From positions 698,081 through 762,080 of the forward strand of contig NW_027490250.1 in the NCBI RefSeq assembly GCF_050948175.1: 64,000 bases of DNA, given 5' to 3'. This document shows positions 12,263 to 28,000 of this stretch, one piece after another. Both the position numbers and the translations under genes were made by a program. Every line of letters starts with the position of its first letter. Within the stretch, counting starts at the first letter, position 1. The DNA is from Xylocopa sonorina. Lineage: Eukaryota; Arthropoda; Insecta; Hymenoptera; Apidae. The notes under the pieces are model-generated. The model was not told the origin of the DNA, did not search any database, and saw only the letters and a list, made by a program, of their open reading frames with translations.

Positions 12263-14570
12263 CTATTGCCTCGATGCGGAGATATCTGCAAACGCTATTT
12301 CCTAGGATGGAAGTGTCACATTTACATTCTTTTGAAGTGAATTCGAGGTATACATGACACTTCGGAATGAATATTATAACTTATCACGAAACATAGAAAT
12401 GAGATGCGATATCGCGATCTAAGAAGCATTAGAATTCTATTGCTACAATACGTAGGCATCTGCAATCGCTATTTCCCAGCATGGAAGTGTCGCACTTACA
12501 TTCATTTGAAGTGAATACGAGGTATACATGACACTTCGCAATGAATATTATATCTTATCATAAAACACGGTAGAGGGATGCGATATCGCGTTCTAGGAAG
12601 CATTAGAAATCTACGGTCTCGATGCGGAGACATCTGCAAACGCTATTTCCTAGCGAGCAGTATTCGCATTTACGTTCTTTTGAAGTGAATACGAGGTATA
12701 CATGACACTTCGCTATGAATATTATATCTTATCACGAAACATAGGAATGAGATGCGATATCGCGATTTAAGTAGCATTAGAACTCTATTGCTACGATACG
12801 TAGACATCTGAATAAGCTATTTCCTAGGAGGGAAGTGTTGCATTTACATTCGTTTGGAGAGAATACGAGGTATACATGACACTTCGCAATGAATATTATA
12901 TCTTATCATGAAACATAGAAGCGAGATGCGATATCGCGTTTTAAGAAGCTTTAGAACTCTATGGCCTCGATGCGTAGACATCTGCAATCGCTATTTCCTA
13001 GCATGGAAGTGTCGCACTTACATTCTTTTGATGTGAATACGAGGTATACATGACACTTCGCAATGAATATTATATCTTATCTCGAAACATGTAAATGAGG
13101 TGTCATATCGTGATTTAAGTAGCATTAGAACGCTATTGCTACGATACGTAGACATCTCCAAACGCTATTTCCTAGCAAGCAATAGTCGCATTTACATTCC
13201 TTTGAAATGAATACAAGGCATACATGACCATTCGCAATGAATATTATATCTTATCACGAAACATAGAAATGAGATGCGATATCGCGATTTAAGTAGCATT
13301 AGAACTCTATTGCTACGATACGTAGACATCTGAATACGCTATTTCCTAGCTAGGAAGTGTCGCATTGACATTCTTATGAAGTAAATACGAGGTGTACATG
13401 ACACCTCGCAATGAATATTATATCTTATCACAAAACATAGAAATGAGATGCTATATCGCGATTTAAGTAGCATTAGAACTCTATTGCTACGATACGTAGA
13501 CATCTGCAAACGCTATTTCCTAGCAAGCAATAGTCGCATTTACTTTCTTTTCAATTGAATACGAGGTGTACATGACACTTCGCAATGAATATTATATCTT
13601 ATCACGAAACATAGAAATGAGATGCGATATCGCCATTTAAGTAGCATTAGAACCCTTTTGCTACGATACGTAGACATCTGAAAACGCTATTTCCTAGCAA
13701 GGAAGTGTCGCATTTACATTCTTTTCAAGTGAATTCGAGGTATACATGACACTTCGCAATGAATATTATACCTTATCATGAAACATAGAAATGAGATGCG
13801 GTATCCCGTTTTAAGAAGTAATAGAACTCTATTGCTTCGGTACGGAAACATCTGCAAACGCTATTTCCTAGCAAGGAAGTGTCGCATTTACATTCTTATG
13901 AAGTGTATACGAGGTATACATGACACTTCGGAATGGATATTATATCTTGTCATGTAACATAGAAATGAGGTGCGATATCGCGTTTTAAGAAGCATTAGAA
14001 CCATATTGCCTCGATGCGGAGATATCTGCAAACGCTATTTCCTAGGATGGAAGTGTCACATTTACATTCTTTTGAAGTGAATTCGAGGTATACATGACAC
14101 TTCGGAATGAATATTATAACTTATCACGAAACATAGAAATGAGATGCGATATCGCGATCTAAGAAGCATTAGAATTCTATTGCTACAATACGTAGGCATC
14201 TGCAAACGCTATTTCCTAGCAAGGAGTAGTCGCATTTGCATTCCTTTGAAGTGAATACGAGGTATACATGACACTTCGCAATGAATATTACATCTTATCA
14301 CGAAACATAGAAATGAGATGCGATATCGCGAATTAAGTAGCATTAGAACTCTATTGCTACGATACGTAGACATCTGCAAACGCTATTTCCTAGCAAGCAA
14401 TAGTCGCATTTACATTCTTTTGAAGTGAATACGAGGTATACATGACACTTCGCAATGAATACTATATCTTATCACGAAACATAGAAATGAGATGCGATAT
14501 CGCGAATTAAGTAGCATTAGAACTCTATTGCTACGATACGTAGACATCTGCAATCGCTATTTCCTAGCAT
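12263..14570 (+). repeat. Satellite block, counterpart of 7.2-9.2 kb
   Basis: This continues the copy of the 7.2-9.2 kb block. It includes a few monomers near 13,200-13,600 that the first copy lacks, which accounts for the offset change. No coding content was seen. Confidence 0.78.
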
Positions 14571-17500
14571 GGAAGTGTAGCATTTACATTCTTTTGAAGT
14601 GAATACGAGGTATACATGACACTTCGCAATGAATATTATATCATATCATGAAACATAGAAGTGAGATGCGATATCGCGTTTTAAGAAGCATTAGAACTCT
14701 ATTGCTACGATACGTAGACATCTGCAAACGCTATTTCCTAGCATGCAAGTGTCGCATTTACATTCTTTTGAAGTGAATACGAGGTATACATGACACTTCG
14801 CAATGAATATTATATCTTATCATGAAACATAGAAGTGAGATGCGATATCGCGTTTTAGAAGCATTGGTACTCTATTGCTACGATACGTAGGCATCTGCAA
14901 ACGCTATTTCCTAGCATGCAAGTGTCGCATTTACATTCTTTTGAAGTGAATACGAGGTATAAATGACACTTCGCAATGAATATTATATCTTATCATGATA
15001 CATAGAAGTGAGATGCGATATCGCGTTTTAAGAATCACTAGAACTCTATTGTTTCGACACGTAGTCATCTGGAAACGCTATATCCTAGCAAGGAAGTGTC
15101 GCACTTACATCCCTTTGAAGTGAATACGAAGTATACATGACACTTCGCAATGAATATTATATCTCATCATGAAACATGGAAATGAGATGCGACATCGCGT
15201 TTTGAGAAGCAGTAGAACCCTATCGCTACGATACGTAGACATCTGCAAACAGTATTTCCTAGCAAGGAAGTGTCGCATTTACAATCTTTTGAAGTGAATA
15301 CGAGGTGTACATAACACTCCACAATGAATATTATATCTTATCATGAAACATAGGAATGAGGTGCTATATTGCGTTTTGAGAAGCATTAGAACTCTATTGC
15401 TAATATACTGTAGACATCTGCAGACCCTATTTCCTACCATGGAAATGTCGCACTTACATTCCATTGAAGTGAATACGAGGTATACATAACATTACACAAT
15501 GAATATAATAGCTTATTACGAAACATAGATATGAAATACGACATCTCGTTTTCAGAAGCATAAGTACTCTATTGCTGTGATACGTAGACATCTGCATATG
15601 CTATTTCCTAGCATGGAAGTGTCGCATTTACATTCTTTTGAAGTGAAAACGAGATGTACAAGACACTTCGCAATGAATATTATATCTTATCATGAAACAT
15701 AGGAATGAGTTGCGATATCGCGGATTGAGAAGCATTAGAACTCTATTGCTACGATACGTAGACATCTGCAAACGCTATTTCCTAGCATGGAAGTTTGGCT
15801 TTTACATTCTTTTCAAGTGAATACGAGATATACATGACACATCGGACTGAGTATTATTTCTTATCATGAAACATAGGAATGAGTTGCGACATCGCGTTTT
15901 GAGAAACATTAGAACACTATTGCTTCGATACGTAGACATCTGCAAGCGCTACTTCCTAGCAAGCAAGTGTCGCATTAACATCCTTTGAAGTGAATACGAG
16001 GTATGCATAACATTTCACAATGAATATTATAACTTATTACGAAACATAGAAATGAAATGCGACTTCTCATTTTAAGAAGCATTAGAACTCTATTGCTACG
16101 ATACGTAGACATCTGCAAACGCTATTTCCTAGCATGGAAGTGTCGCATTTACATTCTTTTGAAGTGAATACGAGGTATACATGACACTTCGCAATGAATA
16201 TTATATCTTATCATGAAACATAGAAGTGAGATGCGATATAGCGTTTTAAGAAGCATTAGAACTCCATTGCTACGATACGTAGACATCTGCAAACGCTATT
16301 TCCTAGCATGGAAGTGTCGCATTTACATTCTTTTGAAGTGAATACGAGATATACATGACACTTCGCAATGAATATTATATCTTATCATGAAACATAGAAG
16401 TGAGATGCGATATAGCGTTTTAAGAAGCATTAGAACTCTATTGCTACGATACGTAGACATCTGCAAACGCTATTTCCTAGCATGCAAGTGTCGCATTTAC
16501 ATTCTTTTGAAGTGAATACGAGGTATACATGACACTTCGCAATGAATATTATATCTTATCAAGAAACATAAAGGAAATACGCGATATCGCGTTTCAAGAA
16601 GCAATAGAACTCTACTTTTACGATACGTAGACATCTGCAAACAATATTTCCTAGCAAGGAAGTGTCGCATTTACAATCTTTTGAAGTGAGTACGAGGTAT
16701 ACATGACACTTCGCAATGAATATTATATCTTATCATGAAACATAGAAGTGAGATGCGATATCGCGTTTTAAGAAGCATTAGAACACTATTGCTACGATAC
16801 GTAGACATTAGCAAACGCTATTTCCTAGCATGGAAGTGTAGCATTTACATTCTTTTGAAGTGAATACGAGGTATACATGACACTTCGCAATGAATATTAT
16901 ATCATATCATGAAACATAGAAGTGAGATGCGATATCGCGTTTTAAGAAGCATTAGAACTCTATTGCTACGATACGTAGACATCTGCAAACGCTATTTCCT
17001 AGCATGCAAGTGTCGCATTTACATTCTTTTGAAGTGAATACGAGGTATACATGACACTTCGCAATGAATATTATATCTTATCATGTAACATAGAAGTGAG
17101 ATGCGATATCGCGTTTTAAGAATCACTAGAACTCTATTGTTTCGACACGTAGTCATCTGGAAACGCTATATCCTAGCAAGGAAGTGTCGCACTTACATCC
17201 CTTTGAAGTGAATACGACGTATACATGACACATCGCAATGAATATTATATCTCATCATGAAACATGGAAATGAGATGCGACATCGCGTTTTGAGAAGCAG
17301 TAGAACCCTATTGCTTCGATACGTAGACACCTGCAAACTCTACTTCCTAGCAGGGAAGTGTCGCATTTACATTCATTTGAAGTGAATACGAGGTATACAT
17401 GACACTTCGCAATGAATATTATACCTTATCATGAAACATATAAGTGAGATGCGAAATCGCGTTTTAAGATGCATTAGAACTCTATTGCTACGATACGTAG

Positions 17501-20180
17501 ACATCTGCAAACGCTATTTGCTAGCATGGAAGTTTCGCATTTACATTCATTTGAAGTGAAAACGAGGTATACATGACACTTCGCAATGAATATTATATCT
17601 TATCTCGAAGCATAGAAGTGAGACGCGACATCTCGTTTTAAGAAGCATTAGAACTCCGTTGCTACGATACGTAGACATCTGCAAACGCTATTTCCTAGCA
17701 TGGAAGTGTCGCATTTACATTCTTTTGAAGTGAATACGAGGTATACATAACACTCCCCAATGAATATTATATCTTATCACGAAACATAGAAATGAAATGC
17801 GGCATCTCGTTTTAAGAAGCATTAGAACTCTATTGCTACCATACGCAGACATCTGCAAACGCTATTTCCTAGCATGGAAGTGTCTTATTTACATTCTTTT
17901 GAAGTCAATACGAGGTATACATGACACTTCGCAATGAATATTATATCTTATCATGAAACATAGGAATGAGGTGCTATATTGCGTTTTGAGAAGCATTAGA
18001 ACTCTATTGCTAATATACGTAGACATCTGCAAATTCTATTTCCTACCATGGAAATGTCGCACTTACATTCCATTGAAGTGAATACGAGGTATACATAACA
18101 CTTCACAATGAATATTATGTCTTATCACGAAACATAGAAGTGAAATGCGATATCGCTGTTTAAGAAGCACTAGAACTCTATGGGTGCGATGCGTAGACAT
18201 CTGCAAATGTTATTTCCTAGCAAGGAAGTGTAGCATTTACATTCTTTTGGAGTCAATACGAGGTATACATAACACTCCACAATGAATATTATATCTTATC
18301 ACGAAACATAGAAATGAAATACGACATCACGTTTTAAGTAGCATTAGAACTCTATTGCTACGATACGTAGACATCTGCAAAGGCTATTTCCTAGCATGGA
18401 AGTGTCGCATTTACATTCTTTTGAAGTGAATACGAGGTATACATGACACTTCGCAATGAATATTATATCTTATCACGAAACATAGGAATGATGTGCTATA
18501 TCGAGTTTTGGAAAGCGTTAGAACTCTATTGCTAATATACGTAGACATCTGCATACTCTATTTCCTAGCAAGGAAATGTCGCATTTACATTCCATTGAAG
18601 TGAATACGAGGTATACATGGCACATCGCAATGGATATTATATCTTATCATGAAACATAGAAATGAGATGCCACATCTCGTTTTCATAAGAATTAGAACTC
18701 TATTCTTTCGATACGTGGTCATCTGCAAACGTTATTTCCTAGGAAGGAAGTGTCGCATATACATTCTTTTGAAGTGAATACGAGGTATACATGACACTTC
18801 GCAATATATATTATATCTTATCATGAAACATAGAAGTGATATGCGATATCGCATTCAAAGAAGCAATAGAACTCTATCGCTACGATACGTAGACATCTGC
18901 AAACGCTATTTCCTAGCATGGAAGTTTCGCATTTACATTCTTTTGAAGTGAGTACGATGTATACATGACACTTCGCAATGAATATTATACCTTATCACGA
19001 AACATAGAAATGAGATGCGATATCGTGATTTAAGAAGCACTAGAACTTCATTGCTACGATACGTAGACATCTGCAAACAATATTTCCTAGCAAGGAAGTG
19101 TCGCTCTTACATACTTTTGAAGTGAATACGAGGTATGCATAACATTACACAATGAATATTATATCTTATTACGGAACATAGAAATTAAATACGACATCTC
19201 GTTTTAAGAAGCATTAGAACTCTATTGCTACGATACGTTGACATCTGCAAGCGCTATTTCCTAGCATGGAAGTGTCGCACTTACATCCTTTTGAAGTGAA
19301 TACGAGGTATATATGACACTTCGTAATAAACATTATATCTTATCATGAAAGATAGAAGTGAGATGCGATATCGCGTTTTAAGAAGCATTAGAACCCTATT
19401 GCTACGATACGTAGACATCTGCAAACGCTACTTCCTAGCATGGAAGTGTCGCATTTACATTCTTTTGAAGTCAATACAAGGTATACATGACACTTCGCAA
19501 TGAATATTATATCTTATCATGAAACATAGAAGTGAGATGCGATATGGCATTTTAAGAATCATTAGAACTCCATTGTTTCGACACGTAGTCATCTGGAAAT
19601 GCTATTTCCTAGCAAGGAAGTGTCGCATTTACATCCTTTTGAAGTGAATACGAGGTATACATGACACGTCGCAGTGAATATTACATCTTATCATGAAACA
19701 TAGCAGTGAGATGCGATATCGCGTTTTAAGAAGAAATAGAACTTTGTCGCTACGATACGTAGACATCTGCAAAAGCTATTTCCTAGCATGGAAGTTTCGC
19801 ATTTACATTCTTTTGAAGTGAATACGAGATATACATGACACTTCGCAATTAATATTATATCTTATCATGAAACTTAGGAATGATTTGCGATTTCGCGTTT
19901 TGAGAAGCATTAGAGCTCTATTGCGACGATACGTATACATCTGCAAACAATATTTCCTAGCAAGAAAGTGTCGCATTTACATTCTTTTTAAGTGAGTACG
20001 ATGTATACATGACACTTCGCAATGAATATTATACCTTATCACGAAACATAGAAATGAGATTCGATACCGTGATTTAAGGAGCACTAGAACTTCATTGCTA
20101 CAATACGTAGACATCTGCAAACAATATTTCCTAGCAAGGAAGTGTCGCACTTACATACTTTTGAAGTGAATACGAGGTAT
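14571..20180 (+). repeat. Satellite with weaker higher-order structure
   Basis: About 32 monomers are present. A local duplication links 14,580-15,100 and 16,840-17,220 (offset about 2,261 bp, 13 monomers less one base), marked by the rare ATATCATATCATG at 14,638 and 16,899. Otherwise monomers of palindrome-positive, B and C types are interspersed without a clear repeated unit. No gene was seen. Confidence 0.72.
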
Positions 20181-20189
20181 GCATAACAT

Positions 20190-23100
20190 TACACAATGAA
20201 TATTATATCTTATTACGAAACATAGAAATGAAATGCGACATCTCGTTCTAAGAAGCATTAGAACTCTATTGCTACGATACGTTGACATCTGCAAGCGCTA
20301 TTTCCTAGCATGGAAGTGTCGCATTTACATTCCTTTGAAGTGAATACGTGGTATACATGACACTTCGCAATAAATATTATATCTTATCATGAAAGATAGA
20401 AGTGAGATGCGATATCGCGTTTTAGGAAGCATTAGAACCCTATTGCTACGATACGTAGACATCTGCAAACGCTGTTTCCTAGCACGGAAGTGTCGCATTT
20501 ACATTCTTTTGTAGTGAATACGAGGTATACATAACACTCTACAATGAATATTATATCTTATCACGAAACATAGAATTGGGATGCGATATCGCGATTTAAG
20601 AAGCGCTAGAACTCTATTGCTACGATGCCTAGACAACTGCAAACGCTATTACCTAGCATGGAAGTGTCGCATTTACATACTTTTGAAGTGAATACGAGAT
20701 ATACATGACACTTCGCAATGAATATTATATCTTATCATGAAACATAGGAATGAGGTGCTATATCGCGTTTTGAGAAGAATTAGAACTCTATTGCTAATAT
20801 ACGTAGACATCTGCAACCTCTATTTCCTAGCAAGGAAATGTCACACTTACATTCCATTGAAGTGAATACGAGGTATACATAACATTACACAATGAATATT
20901 ATAGCTTACTATGAAACATAGAGATTAAATACGACATCTCGTTTTAAGAAGCATTAGTACTCTATTGTTGTGATACGTGGACATCTGCAAACAATATTTC
21001 CTAGCAAGGAAGTGTCGCATTTACATTCCTGTGAAGTGAAATCGAGGTATACATGACACTTCGCAATGAATACTATATCTTTTCATGAAACATAGGAATG
21101 AGTTGCGATATCGCGTTTTGAGAAGCATTAGAACTCTATTACTAATATACGTAGACATCTGCAAACGCTATTCCCTAGCATGGATGTGTCGCACTTACAT
21201 CCTTTTGAAGTGAATACGAGGTATACATAACACACCACAATGAATATTATATCTTATTACGAAACATAGAAATGAAATGCGACATCTCGTTCTAAGAAGC
21301 ATTAGAACTCTATTGCTACGATACGTTGACATCTGCAAGCGCTATTTCCTAGCATGGAAGTGTCGCATTTACATTCCTTTGAAGTGAATACGTGGTATAC
21401 ATGACACTTCGCAATAAATATTATATCTTATCATGAAAGATAGAAGTGAGATGCAATATCGCGTTTTAGGAAGCATTAGAACCCTATTGCTACGATACGT
21501 AGACATCTGCAAACGCTGTTTCCTAGCACGGAAGTGTCGCATTTACATTCTTTTGTAGTGAATACGAGGGATACATAACACTCTACAATGAATATTATAT
21601 CTTATCACGAAACATAGAATTGAGATGCGATATCGCGATTTAAGAAGCGCTAGAACTCTATTGCTACGATGCCTAGACAACTGCAAACGCTATTACCTAG
21701 CATGGAAGTGTCGCATTTACATACTTTTGAAGTGAATACGAGATATACATGACACTTCGCAATGAATATTATATCGTATCATGAAACATAGGAATGAGGT
21801 GCTATATCGCGTTTTGAGAAGAATTAGAACTCTATTGCTAATATACGTAGACATCTGCAACCTCTATTTCCTAGCAAGGAAATGTCACACTTACATTCCA
21901 TTGAAGTGAATACGAGGTATACATAACATTACACAATTAATATTATATCTTATTACGAAACATAGAAATGAAATACGACATCTCGCTTTAAGAATCATTA
22001 GTACTCTATTGGTGTGATACGTAGACATCTGCAAACAATATTTCCTAGCAAGGAAGTGTCGCATTTACATACTTTTGAAGTGAATACGAGATATACATGA
22101 CACTTCGCAATGAATATTATATCTTATCATGAAACATAGGAATGAGGTGCTATATCGCGTTTTGAGAAGAATTAGAACTCTATTGCTAATATACGTAGAC
22201 ATCTGCAACCTCTATTTGCTAGCAAGGAAATGTCACACTTACATTCCATTGAAGTGAATACGAGGTATACATAAAATTACACAATGAATATTATAGCTTA
22301 TTATGAAACATAGAGATTAAATACGACATCTCGTTTTAAGAAGCATTAGTACTCTATTGTTGTGATACGTGGACATCTGCAAACAATATTTCCTAGCAAG
22401 GAAGTGTCGCATTTACATTCTTGTGAAGTGAAATCGAGGTATACATGACACTTCGCAATGAATATTATATCTTATCATGGAACATAGAAGTGAGATGCGA
22501 TATCGCGTTCTAAGAAGCATTAGAACCCTATTGCTACGATACGTAGACATCTGCAAACACTATTTCCTAGCATGGAAGTATCGCATTTACATTCTTTTGA
22601 AGTGAATACGAGGTATAGATGACACTTCGCAATGAATATTATATCTTATCATGAAACATAGAAGTGAGATGCGATATCGCGTTCTAAGAAGCATTAGAAC
22701 TCTATTGCTACGATACGTAGACATCTGCAAACGCTATTTCCTAGCGAGGAAGGGTCGCATTTACATTCTTTTGAAGTGAATACGAGGTATAGATGACACT
22801 TCGCAATGAATATTATATCTTATCATGAAACATAGAAGTGAGATGCAATATCGCGTTTTAGGAAGCATTAGAACCCTATTGCTACGATACGTAGACATCT
22901 GCAAACGCTGTTTCCTAGCACGGAAGTGTCGCATTTACATTCTTTTGTAGTGAATACGAGGGATACATAACACTCTACAATGAATATTATATCTTATCAC
23001 GAAACATAGAATTGAGATGCGATATCGCGATTTAAGAAGCGCTAGAACTATATTGCTACGATGCCTAGACAACTGCAAACGCTATTACCTAGCATGGAAG

Positions 23101-26100
23101 TGTCGCATTTACATACTTTTGAAGTGAATACGAGATATACATGACACTTCGCAATGAATATTATATCGTATCATGAAACATAGGAATGAGGTGCTATATC
23201 GCGTTTTGAGAAGAATTAGAACTCTATTGCTAATATACGTAGACATCTGCAACCTCTATTTCCTAGCAAGGAAATGTCACACTTACATTCCATTGAAGTG
23301 AATACGAGGTATACATAACATTACACAATTAATATTATATCTTATTACGAAACATAGAAATGAAATACGACATCTAGTTTTAAGAATCATTAGTACTCTA
23401 TTGCTGTGATACGTAGACATCTGCAAACAATATTTCCTAGCAAGGAAGTGTCGCATTTACATACTTTTGAAGTGAATACGAGATATACATGACACATCGC
23501 AATGAATATTATATCTTATCATGAAACATAGGAATGAGGTGCTATATCGCGTTTTGAGAAGAATTAGAACTCTATTGCTAATATACGTAGACATCTGCAA
23601 CCTCTATTTGCTAGCAAGGAAATGTCACACTTACATTCCATTGAAGTGAATACGAGGTATACATAACATTACACAATGAATATTATAGCTTATTATGAAA
23701 CATAGAGATTAAATACGACATCTCGTTTTAAGAAGCATTAGTACTCTATTGTTGTGATACGTGGACATCTGCAAACAATATTTCCTAGCAAGGAAGTGTC
23801 GCATTTACATTCCTGTGAAGTGAATACGAGGTATACATAACATTACACAATTAATATTATATCTTATTACGAAACATAGAAATGAAATACGACATCTCGT
23901 TTTAAGAATCATTAGTACTCTATTGCTGTGATACGTAGACATCTGCAAACAATATTTCCTAGCAAGGAAGTGTCGCATTTACATTCTTGTGAAGTGAAAT
24001 CGAGGTATACATGACACTTCGCAATGAATATTATATCTTATCATGGAACATAGAAGTGAGATGCGATATCGCGTTCTAAGAAGCATTAGAACCCTATTGC
24101 TACGATACGTAGACATCTGCAAACACTATTTCCTAGCATGGAAGTGTCGCATTTACATTCTTTTGAAGTGAATACGAGGTATAGATGACACTTCGCAATG
24201 AATATTATATCTTATCATGAAACATAGAAGTGAGATGCGATATCGCGTTCTAAGAAGCATTAGAACTCTATTGCTACGATACGTAGACATCTGCAAACGC
24301 TATTTCCTAGCGAGGAAGGGTCGCATTTACATTCTTTTGAAGTGAATACGAGGTATAGATGAAACTTCGCAATGAATATTATATCTTATCATGAAACATA
24401 GAAGTGAGATGCGATATCGCGTTCTAAGAAGCATTAGAACTCTATTGCTACGATACGTAGACACCTGCAAACGCAATTTCCTAGCGTGGAAGGGTCGCAT
24501 TTACATTCTTTTGAAGTGTGTACGAGGTATACATAACACTCCATAATGAATATTATATCTTCTCATGAAACATAGCAGTGAGATGCGATATCGCGTTTTA
24601 GGAAGCATTAGAACTCTATTGCTGCGATACGTAGACATCTGCAAACGCTATTTCCTAGCATGGAAGTGTCGCATTTACATTCTTTTGAAGTGAATACGAG
24701 ATATACATAACACTCCATAATGAATATTATATCTTATCATGAAACATAGGAATGAGGTGCTATATCGCGTTTTGAGAAGCATTAGAACTCTATGGCTACG
24801 ATACGTAGACATCTGCAAACGCTATTTCCTAGCATGGAAGTGTCGCATTTACATTCATTTGAAGTGAATACGAGGTATACATGACACTTCGCAATGAATA
24901 TTATACCTTATCATGAAACATAGAAGAGAGGTGCGATATCGCGTTTTAGGAAGCATTAGAACTCTATTGCTGCGATACGTAGACATCTGCAAACGCTACT
25001 TCCTAGCATGGAAGTGTCGCATTTACATTCTACTGAAGTGAATACGAGGTATACATGACACCTCGCAATGAATATTATATCTTATCATGAAACATAGAAG
25101 TGAGATGCGATATCGCGTTCTAAGAAGCATTAGAACTCTACTGCTACGATACGTAGACATCTGCAAACGCTATTTCCTAGCATGGAAGTGTCGCATTTAC
25201 ATTCTTTTGAAGTGAATACGAGATATACATAACACTCCATAATGAATATTATATCTTATCATGAAACATAGAAGTGAGATGCAATATCGCGTTTTAAGAA
25301 GCACTAGAACTCTATTGCTACGATACGTTGACATCTGCAAGCGCTATTTCCTAGCATGGAAGTGTCGCATTTACATTCCTTTGAAGTGAATACGTGGTAT
25401 ACATGACACTTCGCAATAAATATTATATCTTATCATGAAAGATAGAAGTGAGATGCGATATCGCGTTTTGGGAAGCATTAGAACCCTATTGCTACGATAC
25501 GTAGACATCTGCAAACGCTGTTTCCTAGCACGGAAGTGTCGCATTTACATTCTTTTGTAGTGAATACGAGGTATACATAACACTCTACAATGAATATTAT
25601 ATCTTATCACGAAACATAGAATTGAGATGCGATATCGCGATTTAAGAAGCGCTAGAACTCTATTGCTACGATGCCTAGACAACTGCAAACGCTATTACCT
25701 AGCATGGAAGTGTCGCATTTACATACTTTTGAAGTGAATACGAGATATACATGACACTTCGCAATGAATATTATATCTTATCACGAAACATAGGAATGAG
25801 GTGCTATATCGCGTTTTGAGAAGAATTAGAACTCTATTGCTAATATACGTAGACATCTGCAACCTCTATTTCCTAGCAAGGAAATGTCACACTTACATTC
25901 CATTGAAGTGAATACGAGGTATACATAACATTACACAATGAATATTATAGCTTATTATGAAACATAGAGATTAAATACGACATCTCGTTTTAAGAAGCAT
26001 TAGTACTCTATTGTTGTGATACGTGGACATCTGCAAACAATATTTCCTAGCAAGGAAGTGTCGCATTTACATTCCTGTGAAGTGAAATCGAGGTATACAT

Positions 26101-28000
26101 GACACTTCGCAATGAATACTATATCTTTTCATGAAACATAGGAATGAGTTGCGATATCGCGTTTTGAGAAACATTAGAACTCTATTACTAATATACGTAG
26201 ACATCTGCAAACGCTATTCCCTAGCATGGAAGTGCCGCACTTACATCCTTTTGAAGTGAATACGAGGTATACATAACACACCACAATGAATATTATATCT
26301 TATTACGAAACATAGAAATGAAATGCGACATCTCGTTCTAAGAAGCATTAGAACTCTATTGCTACGATACGTTGACATCTGCAAGCGCTATTTCCTAGCA
26401 TGGAAGTGTCGCATTTACATTCCTTTGAAGTGAATACGTGGTATACATGACACTTCGCAATAAATATTATATCTTATCATGAAAGATACAAGTGAGATGC
26501 GATATCGCGTTTTAGGAAGCATTAGAACCCTATTGCTACGATACGTAGACATCTGCAAACGCTGTTTCCTAGCACGGAAGTGTCGCATTTACATTCTTTT
26601 GTAGTGAATACGAGGGATACATAACACTCTACAAGGAATATTATATCTTATCACGAAACATAGAATTGAGATGCGATATCGCGATTTAAGAAGCGCTAGA
26701 ACTCTATTGCTACGATGCCTAGACAACTGCAAACGCTATTACCTAGCATGGAAGTGTCGCATTTACATACTTTTGAAGTGAATACGAGATATACATGACA
26801 CTTCGCAATGAATATTATATCTTATCATGGAACATAGAAGTGAGATGCGATATCGCGTTCTAAGAAGCATTAGAACCCTATTGCTACGATACGTAGACAT
26901 CTGCAAACACTATTTCCTAGCATGGAAGTGTCGCATTTACATTCTTTTGAAGTGAATACGAGGTATAGATGACACTTCGCAATGAATATTATATCTTATC
27001 ATGAAACATAGAAGTGAGATGCGATATCGCGTTCTAAGAAGCATTAGAACTCTATTGCTACGATACGTAGACATCTGCAAACGCTATTTCCTAGCGAGGA
27101 AGGGTCGCATTTACATTCTTTTGAAGTGAATACGAGGTGTAGATGACACTTCGCAATGAATATTATATCTTATCATGAAACATAGAAGTGAGATGCGATA
27201 TCGCGTTCTAAGAAGCATTAGAACTCTATTGCTACGATTCGTAGACATCTGCAAACGCTATTTCCTAGCGTGGAAGGGTCGCATTTACATTCTTTTGAAG
27301 TGTGTACGAGGTATACATAACACTCCATAATGAATATTATATCTTCTCATGAAACATAGCAGTGAGATGCGATATCGCGTTTTAGGAAGCATTAGAACTC
27401 TATTGCTGCGATACGTAGACATCTGCAAACGCTATTTACTAGCATGGAAGTGTCGCATTTACATTCTTTTGAAGTGAATACGAGATATACATAACACTCC
27501 ATAATGAATATTATATCTTATCATGAAACATAGGAATGAGGTGCTATATCGCGTTTTGAGAAGCATTAGAACTCTATGGCTACGATACGTAGACATCTGC
27601 AAACGCTATTTCCTAGCATGGAAGTGTCGCATTTACATTCATTTGAAGTGAATACGAGGTATACATGACACTTCGCAATGAATATTATACCTTATCATGA
27701 AACATAGAAGAGAGGTGCGATATCGCGTTTTAGGAAGCATTAGAACTCTATTGCTGCGATACGTAGACATCTGCAAACGCTACTTCCTAGCATGGAAGTG
27801 TCGCATTTACATTCTACTGAAGTGAATACGAGGTATACATGACACTTCGCAAAGAATATTATATCTTATCATGAAACATAGAAGTGAGATGCGATATCGC
27901 GTTCTAAGAAGCATTAGAACTCTACTGCTACGATACGTAGACATCTGCAAACGCTATTTCCTAGCATGGAAGTGTCTTATTTACATTCTTTTGAAGTGAA
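20190..28000 (+). repeat. Nested higher-order repeat region (6-, 8-, 16- and 29-monomer units)
   Basis: The marker GTTGACATCTGCAAGCGC occurs at 20,281, 21,325, 25,327 and 26,371: pairs 1,044 bp apart (6 x 174), with the pairs separated by 5,046 bp (29 x 174). The marker AGATGCAATA at 21,449 and 22,841 gives 1,392 bp (8 x 174). 24,020-25,190 matches 26,804-27,974 at 2,784 bp (16 x 174), marked by TGTGTACGAGG at 24,517 and 27,301. Shared rare variants (GATGCCTAGACAACTGC, ATTACCTAGC, CACGGAAGTG) confirm the copies. This looks like repeated unequal exchange at different scales. Confidence 0.88.

Noticed and set aside
15279..15464. Minus-strand reading frame of 61 codons in the satellite
   Set aside because: It lies wholly in tandem repeat sequence. 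Similar frames recur only where monomers happen to lack stops, because 174 is a multiple of three.
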